The notes under the pieces are model-generated. The model was not told the origin of the DNA and did no database searches. It saw nothing but the letters and a program-made list of their open reading frames with translations. A DNA stretch of 64,000 bases from Rivularia sp. T60_A2020_040 (GTDB lineage: Bacteria > Cyanobacteriota > Cyanobacteriia > Cyanobacteriales > Nostocaceae): the NCBI GenBank assembly GCA_015272215.1, contig JACYMD010000128.1, forward strand, positions 1-64,000. Direction: 5' to 3'. Both the position numbers and the translations under genes were made by a program. Below are positions 49,337-58,927 of the stretch, in pieces. Position 1 is the stretch's first letter, and each line of letters begins with the position of its first letter.

Positions 49337-49936
49337 TTACTCTCTCAAAGGTAATTTTTCTAGAAAGTTTCGCAGCAATTGCTTTCCCGAATTAGTCAGG
49401 ATACTCTCTGGATGAAATTGGACACCTTCTACGTGAGGAAAGTTCCTGTGTTGCACTCCCATAATTGTCCCATCTTCAACCCAGGCGGTGATTTCTAATA
49501 CATCCGGAATCGTATCTCGCTCGATGATTAAACTATGATACCTGGTTGCGGTCATCGGATTCTCTAATCCCCGAAAAACTCCTACCCCCCTGTGAGAAAC
49601 TTGAGAAGTTTTTCCATGCATTAACTCTGGGGCAGAAACAATTTTACCGCCAAATACTTGACCTATACTTTGATGTCCCAAACATACACCCAAAATTGGG
49701 TAATTGGGTGCTAATTCTTCAATTAATTGTAAAGAAATTCCGGCATCTTCCGGTCTTCCCGGACCCGGAGAAATAACTATACCATCGGGCTTTAACGTCC
49801 GAATTTTATCCAAAGATATCTTATCATTACGAAACACCTGAATTTGGTCTGCGACAGGAAAATCTACAGCCAACTCTCCCAAATACTGCACCAAATTATA
49901 GGTAAAGCTGTCGTAATTATCTATGACTATCAGCAC
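49337..49936 (-). CDS. trpG: Anthranilate/aminodeoxychorismate synthase glutamine amidotransferase
   Basis: A 199-residue class I glutamine amidotransferase. The triad is Cys85 (GVCLGHQS), His175 and Glu177 (FHPES). [15 protein letters not shown] and [11 protein letters not shown] are typical of TrpG/PabA. It supplies ammonia to TrpE, and probably also to PabB for folate. The start is GTG. The gene lies in the order ybeY-dgkA-trpG seen in many cyanobacteria. Confidence 0.93.
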   Translation of the reverse strand: MLIVIDNYDSFTYNLVQYLGELAVDFPVADQIQVFRNDKISLDKIRTLKPDGIVISPGPGRPEDAGISLQLIEELAPNYPILGVCLGHQSIGQVFGGKIVSAPELMHGKTSQVSHRGVGVFRGLENPMTATRYHSLIIERDTIPDVLEITAWVEDGTIMGVQHRNFPHVEGVQFHPESILTNSGKQLLRNFLEKLPLRE

Positions 49937-49998
49937 AGCGATTCAAATCCTCAGTTTTATCTGGCTATGCCTAATTTGTTCGATGGTTTTGGCTATTG

Positions 49999-50475
49999 CT
50001 ATTTCAGGTTTATAGAGATAGACAATAGAATCAATTCGAGCAAAGGAGGCAATATAAGCATAGCAGCTACTAATACCGCCACCAACGCTGAAACTAACAC
50101 CGCACCAGCGGCACAGTCTTTAGCAATTTTCGCTAATTCGTGATATTTTTGCTCAACTGTCAAATCAACAACAGACTCAACAGCGGTATTGAGCAATTCC
50201 AAAGCTAAAACTAAACCGCTAGTAACTGCAATTACCGCGACTTCTACAGCTTTAAGATGCAAAAAAACGCTCAAGCCAATTGCCAGAGCGCAGACAGATA
50301 AGTGGATACGAAAATTACGTTGAGTTTGAAAAGCGTAGGTAATTCCAGCCCAGGCATATTTAAAACTAACGAACAGGTTGGAGGCAACAGCCCAAGATAA
50401 GTCTCTTTGTTTAGACACAACTGTTTCTAAACTGTTTGGTTTTGGTGAAGATGAAATTTGCTGGGACATAGGCAT
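49999..50475 (-). CDS. dgkA: Diacylglycerol/undecaprenol kinase (DgkA family)
   Basis: A 158-residue integral membrane kinase with three hydrophobic segments in the last 100 residues and the signature ALELLNTAVESVVDL. Gram-positive-type members phosphorylate undecaprenol, the E. coli enzyme diacylglycerol. A 30-residue soluble N-terminus precedes the core. It is located between ybeY and trpG on the same strand. Confidence 0.92.
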   Translation of the reverse strand: MPMSQQISSSPKPNSLETVVSKQRDLSWAVASNLFVSFKYAWAGITYAFQTQRNFRIHLSVCALAIGLSVFLHLKAVEVAVIAVTSGLVLALELLNTAVESVVDLTVEQKYHELAKIAKDCAAGAVLVSALVAVLVAAMLILPPLLELILLSISINLK

Positions 50476-50617
50476 AAAGATATGAATAATGTAATATTAG
50501 GATGAAATTTTTCTGGAATTTTCAAGGGCTAATTAATATTTTGACAATTTTCTACAGGAATATACTAAAAGTAAAAGCACAATTAAAGCATGGCATGGAA
50601 ATAGCCATTTTGTGAAT

Positions 50618-51136
50618 CTATTCTATGTTAATATCAATACCTAATGTCTTCAGTAACATTACTTGCTTTTGCATCATTCTTTGCAAACTTTCTTCATCCG
50701 GATGATCCCATCCGATCAGATGTAACAAGCCATGAGATGTTAACCAAGCTAATTCAGTTTGCAAGGAATGACTTTGCTGTACTGCTTGTTTTTGGGCTGT
50801 ATCCACAGAAACGATAATATCGCCAAGATATAAGGGTTCAGAGTCATCTGTTTCTATAATCTGTGGGGAATCTACTTCCAAAGCTGCAAAAGCCAAAACA
50901 TCTGTAGGTTTATCTTGATGACGATACTGAGAATTTAGGGTTTGAATTTCCGGATCATCTGTCAAACGCAGTCCAATTTCATAACTAGGGGCTTGAGGAA
51001 TCTCAGATTGTAGTATATTCACCCATTGACAAAACCAATTTTCCCAATTTTCATCGCCATTTCCTACACGTTCGTTTAAGGAAGATTGTTGATAATGATT
51101 TTGCACATAGACTTGAACGGAAAGCCGTTTATCCAC
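50618..51136 (-). CDS. ybeY: YbeY endoribonuclease (16S rRNA maturation)
   Basis: A 172-residue metalloprotein of the UPF0054 family. The zinc site H-x3-H-x5-H is seen in HGLLHLIGWDH; the RLTDDPEIQTLNSQYR and PTDVLAF motifs precede it. It acts in 16S 3'-end processing and ribosome quality control. The start is GTG with AGGAG five bases upstream. The DUF3285 gene lies 14 bases upstream, so the two are probably co-transcribed. Confidence 0.94.
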   Translation of the reverse strand: MDKRLSVQVYVQNHYQQSSLNERVGNGDENWENWFCQWVNILQSEIPQAPSYEIGLRLTDDPEIQTLNSQYRHQDKPTDVLAFAALEVDSPQIIETDDSEPLYLGDIIVSVDTAQKQAVQQSHSLQTELAWLTSHGLLHLIGWDHPDEESLQRMMQKQVMLLKTLGIDINIE

Positions 51137-51150
51137 TCAATCTCCTTTGA

Positions 51151-51315
51151 TTAACGAGTTAGATAAGCAAGACCAATCAAAACAGCCAACAGTCCAAAAG
51201 TAGTAAGTGCAAAATGCTTTAGCGAGGTGCCACCCTTTTGAACCATATTCCGCATTGCCAACTTTGTATAGCTGGGTTTATCTTCTTTAGTAGAAGAATT
51301 GTTTATAGTATTCAT
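51151..51315 (-). CDS. DUF3285 small membrane protein (54 residues)
   Basis: This short gene is easily missed. The ATG at 51313-51315 opens a 54-codon frame reading MNTINNSSTKEDKPSYTK, then LAMRNMVQKGGTSLKH, then a single membrane segment FALTTFGLLAVLIGLAYL and a TR end. It matches the DUF3285 family of cyanobacteria and its usual position upstream of ybeY. No SD is apparent. Function unknown. Confidence 0.82.
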   Translation of the reverse strand: MNTINNSSTKEDKPSYTKLAMRNMVQKGGTSLKHFALTTFGLLAVLIGLAYLTR

Positions 51316-51402
51316 AAAAATTTAATAACAACAACAAACTCTTCTACCAATCTAACAAATTGCTGATAAATGGAGTGCCGCACAAGATATTTTTCTGAAA
51401 GG

Positions 51403-51531
51403 GGAATTGGGAATTGGGAATTGGGAATTGGTAATAAAAATCCGTGTAATCCGTGTAATCCTTGCTAATCCGTGATTAGATTTCTTCTCATTACCCATCA
51501 CCCATTACCTATTACCCATTACCCATTTTCA
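51403..51531. repeat. STRR region overlapping the prfB end
   Basis: (GGGAATT)n, AATCCGTG-type and CATTACC-type units. The TAA stop of prfB (51519-51521) lies in the CATTACC part. Confidence 0.8.
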
Positions 51532-52635
51532 ACAATTTGGTTTTGCTGTCGTAGATAAGTTTGGATGAACGAATCTAATTCCCCATTCATTACATCAGCT
51601 ATCGCCGTTGTTTCCACGTTAGTACGTAAATCCTTGACCATTTGATAAGGATGGAATACATAGTTACGTATTTGATTTCCCCAAGAAGCTTCCACCATAT
51701 CGCCGCGAATTTCCGCGATTTCTTGAGCGTGTTGTTCTTGAGCGACAACTAATAGCTTTCCTTTGAGACGAGCCAGGGCTTTGTCTTTGTTTTGCAATTG
51801 CGATCGTTCTTCTGTACATCGCACGGCAATACCAGTAGGCAGGTGAACAATTCGGACTGCGGTTTCTACTTTGTTGACATTTTGTCCACCTTTACCACCT
51901 GCCCTAGATGTAGTAATTTCTAAATCCTTTTCAGGAATATCTAATTCTACATTGTCATCTATCTGAGGCATGACTTCTATGCCTGCAAAACTAGTTTGTC
52001 GCTTACCATTAGCATTGAAAGGGGAAATCCTTACCAAACGATGGGTACCCATTTCGCAACGCAAATAACCGTAAGCATAACGTCCGGTAACTTCTAGTGT
52101 CGCCGATTTGATTCCAGCTTCATCACCAGCAGATTCATCGGTTAAGTTAACTTTATAACCGTGATTTTCTGCCCAACGGGTATACATTCGTAGCAGCATT
52201 TCCGCCCAATCTTGGGCATCAGTACCCCCCGCACCTGCTGTAATCGTCACTAAAGCCCCTTTAGCATCGTAGGGGCCGGAAAGTAACTGCTGTAACTCCC
52301 ATTGGTCGAGTTCTTTTTTGAGACTAGTAACGTTAGATGTAGCTTCGCTCATCAGCGACTCATCAGTGTCAGACTCCAACAGTTCTATAACTGCTTTCGT
52401 ATCTTCTAAACTAGAGTGCCAATCATGATACTGTTGTAGATACTCTTTAAGTTCATTGAGTTCTTGCAAGGTATCTTGAGCTTTATTTTGGTCATCCCAA
52501 AATTCTGGCTGTGCTGCAATTTCTTCTAAATCTTGAATTTTAGCTTTGAGTGCAGGTAAGTCAAAGATAGTCCTGAGTTTTACCCAGGCGATTAGATAAC
52601 GTTTCGATTTCCCGTTTTAGTTCTAAAACGTCCAT
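51519..52635 (-). CDS. prfB: Peptide chain release factor 2, with programmed +1 frameshift
   Basis: RF2 reads UGA and UAA stops. The gene is in two frames. The ATG at 52635 gives 24 codons ([15 protein letters not shown]...) to CTT, then TGA; shifting +1 at CTT TGA C continues [15 protein letters not shown] and then the whole RF2 body, 371 residues in all. The stop-recognition motif SPF is in [15 protein letters not shown], and the peptide-release GGQ in [18 protein letters not shown]2 shortage favours the shift, so the gene regulates itself. The stop is inside an STRR, giving a C-terminal VENG. Confidence 0.92.
52560..52574 (-). promoter_or_regulatory. prfB programmed frameshift site
   Basis: On the minus strand AGGACTATCTTTGAC: an SD-like AGGA followed by the slippery CTT TGA C. 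This is the classical bacterial RF2 frameshift signal. The in-frame TGA is at 52561-52563. Confidence 0.85.
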
Positions 52636-52780
52636 ATTTGTTTACAATTGTCAGCTTTAATGCTTCTAGAATCTGTGTGTATTTTATATTTATCTTTGAT
52701 TTTAGCGACTGTCTGCAAAATTTTCTCGTTTTAAGATTTTTTTATTTGATAACCAGATTAAATATAAAGACTTGGAAATG

Positions 52781-53359
52781 TTACCAAACTTTACTCATAT
52801 TCAATACAAAACCCGGTAATACATCTTCACCGCTGATGCTATCGGGATTATCCACACATTCTACAGGCATTTGCGGACGATAAACGTAAACCTTGTGGTT
52901 TTTGCGGTCAATTAACCAACCTAACTGTATTCCAGGTTCCTGCATATATTCTTGCATCTTTTCCTGCAACGGTTTGAGATTGTCGCTAGCAGACCTCAAT
53001 TCAATCACAAAATCGGGACAAATCGGAGCAAATTTTTGCTGTTGCTCTTGTGATAAATTATTCCAGCGTTCTAATTTGATCCAAGAAACATCAGGAGAAC
53101 GTTCCGCACCTGTGGACAGTTTGAATCCCGTACTCGAATCAAAACAGATACCCGTACCGTCTTCTTCCGACCATTTGCCAACTTGTAAAGCTATATTAAA
53201 ATTACGATTTCCAGTTTCCGAACCTGTAGGTGACATAATCGATATTTCCCCGTTTTTATTTCGTTCGATGCGTAAATCGCGGTTTATCTGACACAATTCA
53301 AAGAATTGCTCATCTGTCATGGATGAAGGAAATTGTAAAAGCAAAGGAGATGAAAGCAT
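52781..53359 (-). CDS. Uma2-family (DUF820) putative endonuclease
   Basis: A 192-residue Uma2 protein: LRIERNKNGEISIMSPTG, then RSPDVSWIKLERW and PICPDFVIELRSASD, then KMQEYMQEPGIQLGWLIDR. The PD...ExK-like core is intact. It differs clearly from the copy at 26298 and belongs to another subgroup. Activity is unproven in the family. Confidence 0.88.
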   Translation of the reverse strand: MLSSPLLLQFPSSMTDEQFFELCQINRDLRIERNKNGEISIMSPTGSETGNRNFNIALQVGKWSEEDGTGICFDSSTGFKLSTGAERSPDVSWIKLERWNNLSQEQQQKFAPICPDFVIELRSASDNLKPLQEKMQEYMQEPGIQLGWLIDRKNHKVYVYRPQMPVECVDNPDSISGEDVLPGFVLNMSKVW

Positions 53360-53466
53360 GATTTTTACTTACCTAGACTTATATTTCCTATTTTGAATCA
53401 TATACATTTAATTTTCATACATATAATGTCAAAAAAATTCAATTAATTCGTTTTGTACCTAAATAA

Positions 53467-53494
53467 GAGAGACGTAGCAGTGCTACGTCTCTAC
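53467..53494. repeat. Dispersed palindrome GAGAGACGTAGCAGTGCTACGTC type
   Basis: A 28-base near-perfect palindrome of the same family as 28227-28255. It lies between the convergent-in-space Uma2 start and peroxiredoxin end and could act as a terminator for neither or either; no T tract follows. Confidence 0.7.
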
Positions 53495-53539
53495 ATTCAA
53501 TACATTTAATACATGATTGGTACAACAATACAACTACAA

Positions 53540-54178
53540 CTATTTATTAGGCTGAGGAGTCATCCGTAAATAAGACTTAATTTCCTCGTACCCTTTAGGA
53601 AACTTCTCTTTAAGAACATCTGGATCTTTAAGAGTGGGGACGATAACGCAATCATCACCATCTTTCCAGTCAGCAGGAGTTGCAACGCTGTAATTATCAG
53701 TTAACTGTAACGAATCAATTACCCGCAGAATTTCATCAAAATTACGTCCGGTGCTAGGAGGATAAGTCAAAGACAAACGTAATTTATGCTCGGGGTCAAT
53801 GATAAACACCGTCCGCACAGTTACTTTGGCATTAGCGTTAGGGTGAATCATATCATAAAGGTCAGAAACCTTTTTATCGTCATCCGCCAAAATCGGATAA
53901 TTTAGTTTAGTGCTTTGGGTTTCCTCAATATCTCCAATCCAGCCTTTGTGAGATTCTACATCATCTACACTAAGTGCGATCGCCTTCACATTACGCTTGT
54001 CAAATTCCGGCTTTAACTTTGCAACGGTACCCAATTCAGTTGTACAAACGGGTGTATAGTCAGCCGGGTGTGAAAACAGTACTACCCAGCTATCACCAGC
54101 CCATTTGTAAAAATCAATTTCCCCTTCACTCGAAGCTTGGGTAAAGTTTGGTACTGTATCACCTAAACGGAGAGCCAT
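53540..54178 (-). CDS. 1-Cys peroxiredoxin (Prx6 type)
   Basis: A 212-residue thiol peroxidase reducing H2O2 and alkyl hydroperoxides. The peroxidatic Cys45 is in HPADYTPVCTTE; the PRTVFIIDP-like strand (RTVFIIDPEHKLRL) and the long C-terminal domain (TPADWKDGDDC, then FPKGYEEIKSYLRMTPQP) mark the Prx6 class. A second Cys in GDDCVIVP is unusual at that position. The ATG at 54178 has AGGA upstream; a TTG seven codons earlier is rejected. Confidence 0.93.
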   Translation of the reverse strand: MALRLGDTVPNFTQASSEGEIDFYKWAGDSWVVLFSHPADYTPVCTTELGTVAKLKPEFDKRNVKAIALSVDDVESHKGWIGDIEETQSTKLNYPILADDDKKVSDLYDMIHPNANAKVTVRTVFIIDPEHKLRLSLTYPPSTGRNFDEILRVIDSLQLTDNYSVATPADWKDGDDCVIVPTLKDPDVLKEKFPKGYEEIKSYLRMTPQPNK

Positions 54179-54497
54179 AGAAGATTTCCTAATAGTCAAA
54201 TTTTATGTATTCTACCTTGCAATGATCGCATATTATCTGCCGTTCAGATAGGGTTTGAGCAGATTGAAACAAAATGTAATTACTCTGCATATCAAATTAC
54301 AGGTTTCGTAAATTAATTGCATTCCTCCGATATACATATAGATGCTTGTCGCTAATCTCTTATTCCAAATCCGAATCGATGATTTTTTAACCTGGAAAAA
54401 AATAATGATTCTTAGAGGATGTTTGAAAACATTTACGTTTGCTTGGTTGCGTATATTTTTTGACTAATTGTAAAAAGAAATCAACTAACAAAAAAGC
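54179..54497. other. 319 bp divergent intergenic gap
   Basis: AT-rich space between the peroxiredoxin and the unknown membrane protein. Promoters of both are expected. No repeat array or small gene is seen. Confidence 0.45.
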
Positions 54498-55016
54498 ATG
54501 AATAAACAATTAGGCGATTTATTACCACGTGTTGCTATAGTTGCTATAGTTCTTTTCCTGGCATTGTTTGTCAGAAGTTCAGAAAAATTAAATTGTAATA
54601 AACTGGAAAAAAACCATACCGAATGTCAACTACAAAAAAATTTATGGATGTTTGGGCTTGTATCAACATCTGTAGAAAAATTTCAACTAACAAAAACTGA
54701 TATAAAAATACGCATAGAGGAAGATAGCGAAGGAAACACTACTAGAATTTATAAGTTATTGTTGTACGAGCAAAATAAAAGTTTTGAATTTTACGAACAT
54801 GAGAAATTAGCATTTTTCGACAATGATGCAGAATCAGACAAAAAACGAATAGATACATTTCTTGTAGAAGGAAATGAAAAAGCAACTTTAGAAATTCATT
54901 CTAAATGGTATGTCAGAAGGGTAAAACATCTAGTTGATGGAACTTTAATGTTAATCATCCTTAGAATTTTATCCTTGATTCTTTGTGCAATTGGTTCTGT
55001 ATTCCGAAGATATTAA
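54498..55016 (+). CDS. Uncharacterised two-TM membrane protein
   Basis: A 172-residue protein. Membrane segments are at about 12-28 (VAIVAIVLFLALFV) and about 148-166 (GTLMLIILRILSLIL). The 115 residues between them are polar with one Cys pair near residues 33 and 43 and contain strand-like segments. No family is recognised. Base composition is low in GC, which may suggest transfer but fits other genes in this part of the window too. Confidence 0.6.
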   Translation: MNKQLGDLLPRVAIVAIVLFLALFVRSSEKLNCNKLEKNHTECQLQKNLWMFGLVSTSVEKFQLTKTDIKIRIEEDSEGNTTRIYKLLLYEQNKSFEFYEHEKLAFFDNDAESDKKRIDTFLVEGNEKATLEIHSKWYVRRVKHLVDGTLMLIILRILSLILCAIGSVFRRY

Positions 55017-55147
55017 AAATTAGGCGTTGCTCAACAGTGGTATGAATTGAAAATATAGAGATGCTAATCCTTGCGTCTCTATAAGGTTTTTGGAATGACT
55101 CAAGTTTAAAGGTTAATATTTCATTCTTCACTCCTAATTCCTAACTT

Positions 55148-56161
55148 TTACCTTCTAATCTCTTCAAGACTTTCTTGATTCCATACATACTCATCAATAT
55201 CATTAGACCAATTTACTTCTTTTGCTGTAGCAAGTTTTAAGGTACTAGCTTTTAACTGAGCATATAAACCAGCAAAATCACCAATTGGAATATTATTTTT
55301 CATAAAAGTTTGCCGTAACAATTCTGTAGTAAACATCATGTTATGAGCTTCAAAACTACCTTGAGAAAATATTTGTTCAAAGATGATAAATTTGATGTCA
55401 TTCCGTCCTTTTTTATTAGCTCTGTCACGAGTAATTCCAAATTTTTCTGGTACTACATCACCTTTAATTGAAACCATGATGTATTTCGGACCTTTAACCC
55501 ATTTTTTATAACTGTTACCAAAAGCAAATACATTAATAAGTTGGTCTGTACGATTTTCCCATTTGATTTCCTGATTTTTTCTTGCTTTAAAATTCCAGAA
55601 TTTTGTATGTTTACTAATAAATTTTCTTTTAGCACGATTGATAGCACGAGCTAATAAAATTGTGCCATGACTATCACCGGAAAAATTGATATTTTTATCA
55701 TTTTCTATCGCATAAATAATTAAACTGGCTGTATTTATAATCGCAGGACTTCCAGCTAAACCGATGCGGTGTATAGCAGCATCTATCCAATCTAAATATT
55801 TATTGAGAAAACTAAAAATAGGATTTTCTTTGAGAAAAGAAGAGTTATTCAGGTTAGCAACTCCCGTATTTAAAATTCGTGCATATCTACGACTCCTTTT
55901 AGAAGATATTTCTTCGGGTTGTCCCAAACCAGGAATAAAGATGGCAAAAAGTTCGCGATCGTCCCCTTCGGGATAATAAGTTATGTCTTGAGTAATCAAT
56001 GTAATTGGATTGTCAGCCGTGATTACATCATCAAAATCAAAAATTTCTTCTGTACCGGGATTCTGAAATTGTCCGTCAAACTTTTTATCTGGGAATAAAA
56101 TCTCTAAAAGCCAGCGTCTCCAATTTGACTTTACTTGCTGCTTTTTATATTCATTCCTCAT
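55148..56161 (-). CDS. Uncharacterised alpha/beta-hydrolase-like protein
   Basis: A 337-residue protein without a clear family. It has a hydrolase-like strand and turn (LFAIFIPGLGQPEE) near residue 70 and a nucleophile elbow NFSGDSHGTILLARAINRA near residue 165, matching GxSxG. A second strand is QLINVFAFGNSYK. The catalytic His is not certain (EAHNMMFTT is a candidate). Helical basic C-terminus. It resembles DUF676-like lipases in outline, but this is inference. It lies just downstream of a glycosyltransferase cluster on the same strand. Confidence 0.55.
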   Translation of the reverse strand: MRNEYKKQQVKSNWRRWLLEILFPDKKFDGQFQNPGTEEIFDFDDVITADNPITLITQDITYYPEGDDRELFAIFIPGLGQPEEISSKRSRRYARILNTGVANLNNSSFLKENPIFSFLNKYLDWIDAAIHRIGLAGSPAIINTASLIIYAIENDKNINFSGDSHGTILLARAINRAKRKFISKHTKFWNFKARKNQEIKWENRTDQLINVFAFGNSYKKWVKGPKYIMVSIKGDVVPEKFGITRDRANKKGRNDIKFIIFEQIFSQGSFEAHNMMFTTELLRQTFMKNNIPIGDFAGLYAQLKASTLKLATAKEVNWSNDIDEYVWNQESLEEIRR

Positions 56162-56307
56162 AACAGTTTTCCTTTTGTTAAAACCGCGTTTTTATATTTA
56201 ACTTACTTTTGAATATACAAGTATGTTCTGACACTTACTGATAATTTATTTAAACATATAACTATCGAAATAAAAATATTTTGGTATACATTAAAGAAAA
56301 AGTAACT

Positions 56308-56353
56308 GGCGGTTTAAACCGCAGCTACACAAGCAAAGTCCACCTTTGTGGAC
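56308..56353. repeat. Partial copy of the GGCGGTTTAAACCGC palindromic repeat
   Basis: GGCGGTTTAAACCGC, then AGCTACACAAGCAAA and a gtccacctttgtggac hairpin. It is related to the block at 2287-2680. Confidence 0.7.
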
Positions 56354-56366
56354 TATTAAAGTATTT

Positions 56367-57557
56367 TCAATTGTCATTTACCTTAATAATATCTTGATAT
56401 GCTCCAACTATTCTTTGCGCTATCGCATCCCAACTGTAGTTCAATAATGCATATTTCTTTGCCTGTAAACCCCTACGCTGTCTTTCTTCTGGGTCTTTTA
56501 AGGCTTCTCTGAGTAAATCTACCATTGATTCTACATTGGTTTGACCGACCCATCCTGATTCACTACTGCTAACTTCTTGACAAATATGCACTTGGTCGGA
56601 AATTACTACCGGAATTCCTGCTACCATTGCTTCAGCTACAGCAATACCAAAGTTTTCGTAATAGGAAGGTAAAACGAATAAGTCGGCAGCTTCAAGTAAA
56701 GCATATTTTAATTCACCAGTAACAAAACCAGTAATTGTAGTATCTTTATTTAAAGATGAAGCTTGAATTTGTGACTTAATTTTTTGTTCGTAACTGGGGT
56801 CTTGAGGATTGGTTCCTGCTAAAACAAAATGGAAATCTAACTGTTCATTTAAAAGTTTTTCTAAAGCCGGAATTAACAAATCTAAGCCCTTTTTGGGGTC
56901 AATTCGCGACATAAATAAGACTATTGGAACATTGTCAGGAATATTAAATTGATCTGAGACAAACTTTTTTGCATCTCTACATTTTTTCTCTCTTTCTTTT
57001 ACTCCCAAAGGAATTACTAAATCTTTGGTAATTGCACCAAATCTATGGGAAACTTTGGCTTCTTGTTCGCTAGTAAAGTGAATTGCCGCAGCTTTGGCAA
57101 TATTAGCACGTTCTAAAATAGCTGCATAAATTTGTTTTAACTGTTTTTTCTTGCGTAAATCTGCGGGGTCAAGGGTTCCTAAAGGACGTAAAATATAAGG
57201 TAATTTCTTAGCACGACAAACAGCAGCAGCAGTACTACTTAATGGAGAAAATAAAGCATGAATATGAGCTAAATCGTATTCGTGAGCATGATTATTTAAC
57301 CACTTTAATAAATCAACGGAAAACTTGTAACGACGAAACGGAGAACATTTAAAATAAATGATTTCATAACCATCTTGTTGAATCGGAGAATTCAGCGGAA
57401 CATCCAACGGTTTTTGTCCCGTATCACCGTTACTATCAGTTGTAAGAACTGTAACTTTTACACCTTGACTAGCTAAAGCTGGTGCAAGTCCTAGTACCAT
57501 TTGACTAGGACCACCGTAAATTAAAGAAATTGAAGGAACTATTTGTAATATTTTCAT
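56367..57557 (-). CDS. GT4-family glycosyltransferase
   Basis: A 396-residue GT-B transferase. N-terminal motif SISLIYGGPSQMVLGLA; donor domain VLFMSRIDPKKGLDLLIPA and LPSYYENFGIAVAEAMVAGI with the EX7E glutamates. The true start is the ATG encoding MKILQIVPS. The frame continues 22 codons upstream only because a TCAACTA-type STRR is open in that direction (QLSTINY units). Confidence 0.9.
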   Translation of the reverse strand: MKILQIVPSISLIYGGPSQMVLGLAPALASQGVKVTVLTTDSNGDTGQKPLDVPLNSPIQQDGYEIIYFKCSPFRRYKFSVDLLKWLNNHAHEYDLAHIHALFSPLSSTAAAVCRAKKLPYILRPLGTLDPADLRKKKQLKQIYAAILERANIAKAAAIHFTSEQEAKVSHRFGAITKDLVIPLGVKEREKKCRDAKKFVSDQFNIPDNVPIVLFMSRIDPKKGLDLLIPALEKLLNEQLDFHFVLAGTNPQDPSYEQKIKSQIQASSLNKDTTITGFVTGELKYALLEAADLFVLPSYYENFGIAVAEAMVAGIPVVISDQVHICQEVSSSESGWVGQTNVESMVDLLREALKDPEERQRRGLQAKKYALLNYSWDAIAQRIVGAYQDIIKVNDN

Positions 57558-57650
57558 AGTTGATAGTTGATAGTTGATGGTTGATAGTTGATGGTTGATA
57601 GTTGATAGTTGAATTTTAACCACTAACCACTAACCACTATCTACTAACTA
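57556..57650. repeat. STRR array between two glycosyltransferase genes
   Basis: (TAGTTGA/TGGTTGA)n then CCACTAA units. The TAG stop of the upstream GT4 gene (57637-57639) lies in the CCACTAA part. Confidence 0.82.
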
Positions 57651-58809
57651 ATTCTTGATAAAATTCTAATTGTTGTTTTGCTAAGGCTGTATTTGTATAT
57701 TGTGTCATTGCTTTTGCATAACCCATTTGACCGATATTTTCAGTTAAATCTGGGTTATCTATCAACTGTCGCAAACAATTAGCTAATTCTTTAACGTTAC
57801 CTTCAGGAAATATCAATCCAGCGTCACCGATGACGTGGGGAATTTCACCGGAATCTGAACCAATTACGGGTACTTTACAAGCCATCGCTTCAATAATTAC
57901 GTGACCAAATTGTTCTTTCCAACCGACAGAAGTTAAGGTTTTAAATTTATAAGTTGTTTCTGATGGCAACACCAAAGTACTCATTAAATTAATATAATCT
58001 GCAACTTCATGATGAGGAACACTTTCTACTAATTTAATTCTGTTTTGAATCCCGTTTTCTGTTGCTTTTTTGATTATTTCATCTTTTAATTCCCCTCTTC
58101 CTAAAAGTAATAATTTCCAAGATTTATCTTTGATATTAACTAATGCATCTAACAGCGTCATAATACCTTTTTCAGGTACAAAACGTCCCACGAACCCGAC
58201 GACAAATTCATTTGGTTCAATTCCCACCTTTATTGCTAATTCTGATTGTGATTTTGGCGTAAATAAACTTTCATCTACACCCAATTGCGGCATGACTTTA
58301 ATTGGTCCTCGATAACCGCGATCGCGCAATATTTCCGCTCCATCTTGATTACCAGAAATTATCCCATGACTATTATCAAGGTTGTAATTTTCTAACACAG
58401 AAATCGGGAATTTTAAATCATATGGTAAATTCCACCAAGTAAAGAAAACATTTTTTGCTTTCAACCCCAATAATCCATTTAAAGTAATCATTTCCGCATA
58501 AGCCAAACCTCTCGAACCTTGTTCTACATGAATAATATTCGGACGAAATTGTTGTAATAAAGGAACTAAATCCGCACCAAAGGTAAGTAAACCTTGATGA
58601 TTTTGACTAAAATTAGAAACAGGAACTATTCTAAAATTACCTTCATCCCGATATTTGGTTTCAATAATTTTGTTTTGCACTCCCCCAGGTCGCCATCTTT
58701 TTGGTACAACTACAGTTACTTCAATATCCGATTCTAATCGAGATAAAGCCCGTAGTTTTTCACAATTTAAATCTACTATATACGTGTGACTTGCTACTAA
58801 TATTTTCAT
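57637..58809 (-). CDS. GT4-family glycosyltransferase
   Basis: A 390-residue GT-B transferase. It shows GFVGRFVPEKGIMTLLDAL and FGHVIIEAMACKVPVIGSD with the paired Glu of the EX7E motif, and an N-terminal KILVASHTYIVDLNCEKL acceptor-domain strand. Unlike the neighbouring GT4 it has a GVDESLF hinge. The end of the coding sequence (ELVSR) runs into an STRR that provides the stop. Confidence 0.9.
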   Translation of the reverse strand: MKILVASHTYIVDLNCEKLRALSRLESDIEVTVVVPKRWRPGGVQNKIIETKYRDEGNFRIVPVSNFSQNHQGLLTFGADLVPLLQQFRPNIIHVEQGSRGLAYAEMITLNGLLGLKAKNVFFTWWNLPYDLKFPISVLENYNLDNSHGIISGNQDGAEILRDRGYRGPIKVMPQLGVDESLFTPKSQSELAIKVGIEPNEFVVGFVGRFVPEKGIMTLLDALVNIKDKSWKLLLLGRGELKDEIIKKATENGIQNRIKLVESVPHHEVADYINLMSTLVLPSETTYKFKTLTSVGWKEQFGHVIIEAMACKVPVIGSDSGEIPHVIGDAGLIFPEGNVKELANCLRQLIDNPDLTENIGQMGYAKAMTQYTNTALAKQQLEFYQELVSR

Positions 58810-58927
58810 AATTATAGGGTTGGGGGGAATAGGGTTGGGGGGAGAAAATCTGATGTCTTTTCAACCCTCTCTAAAAAACTTTTTTCCTCTGCGCTCTTTG
58901 CGTCTCTGCGGTTAAATCATCCGTATG

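Noticed and set aside
57558-57623. 22-residue N-terminal extension of the GT4 protein
   Set aside because: Translated STRR (QLSTINY); the family N-terminus starts at MKILQIVPS.
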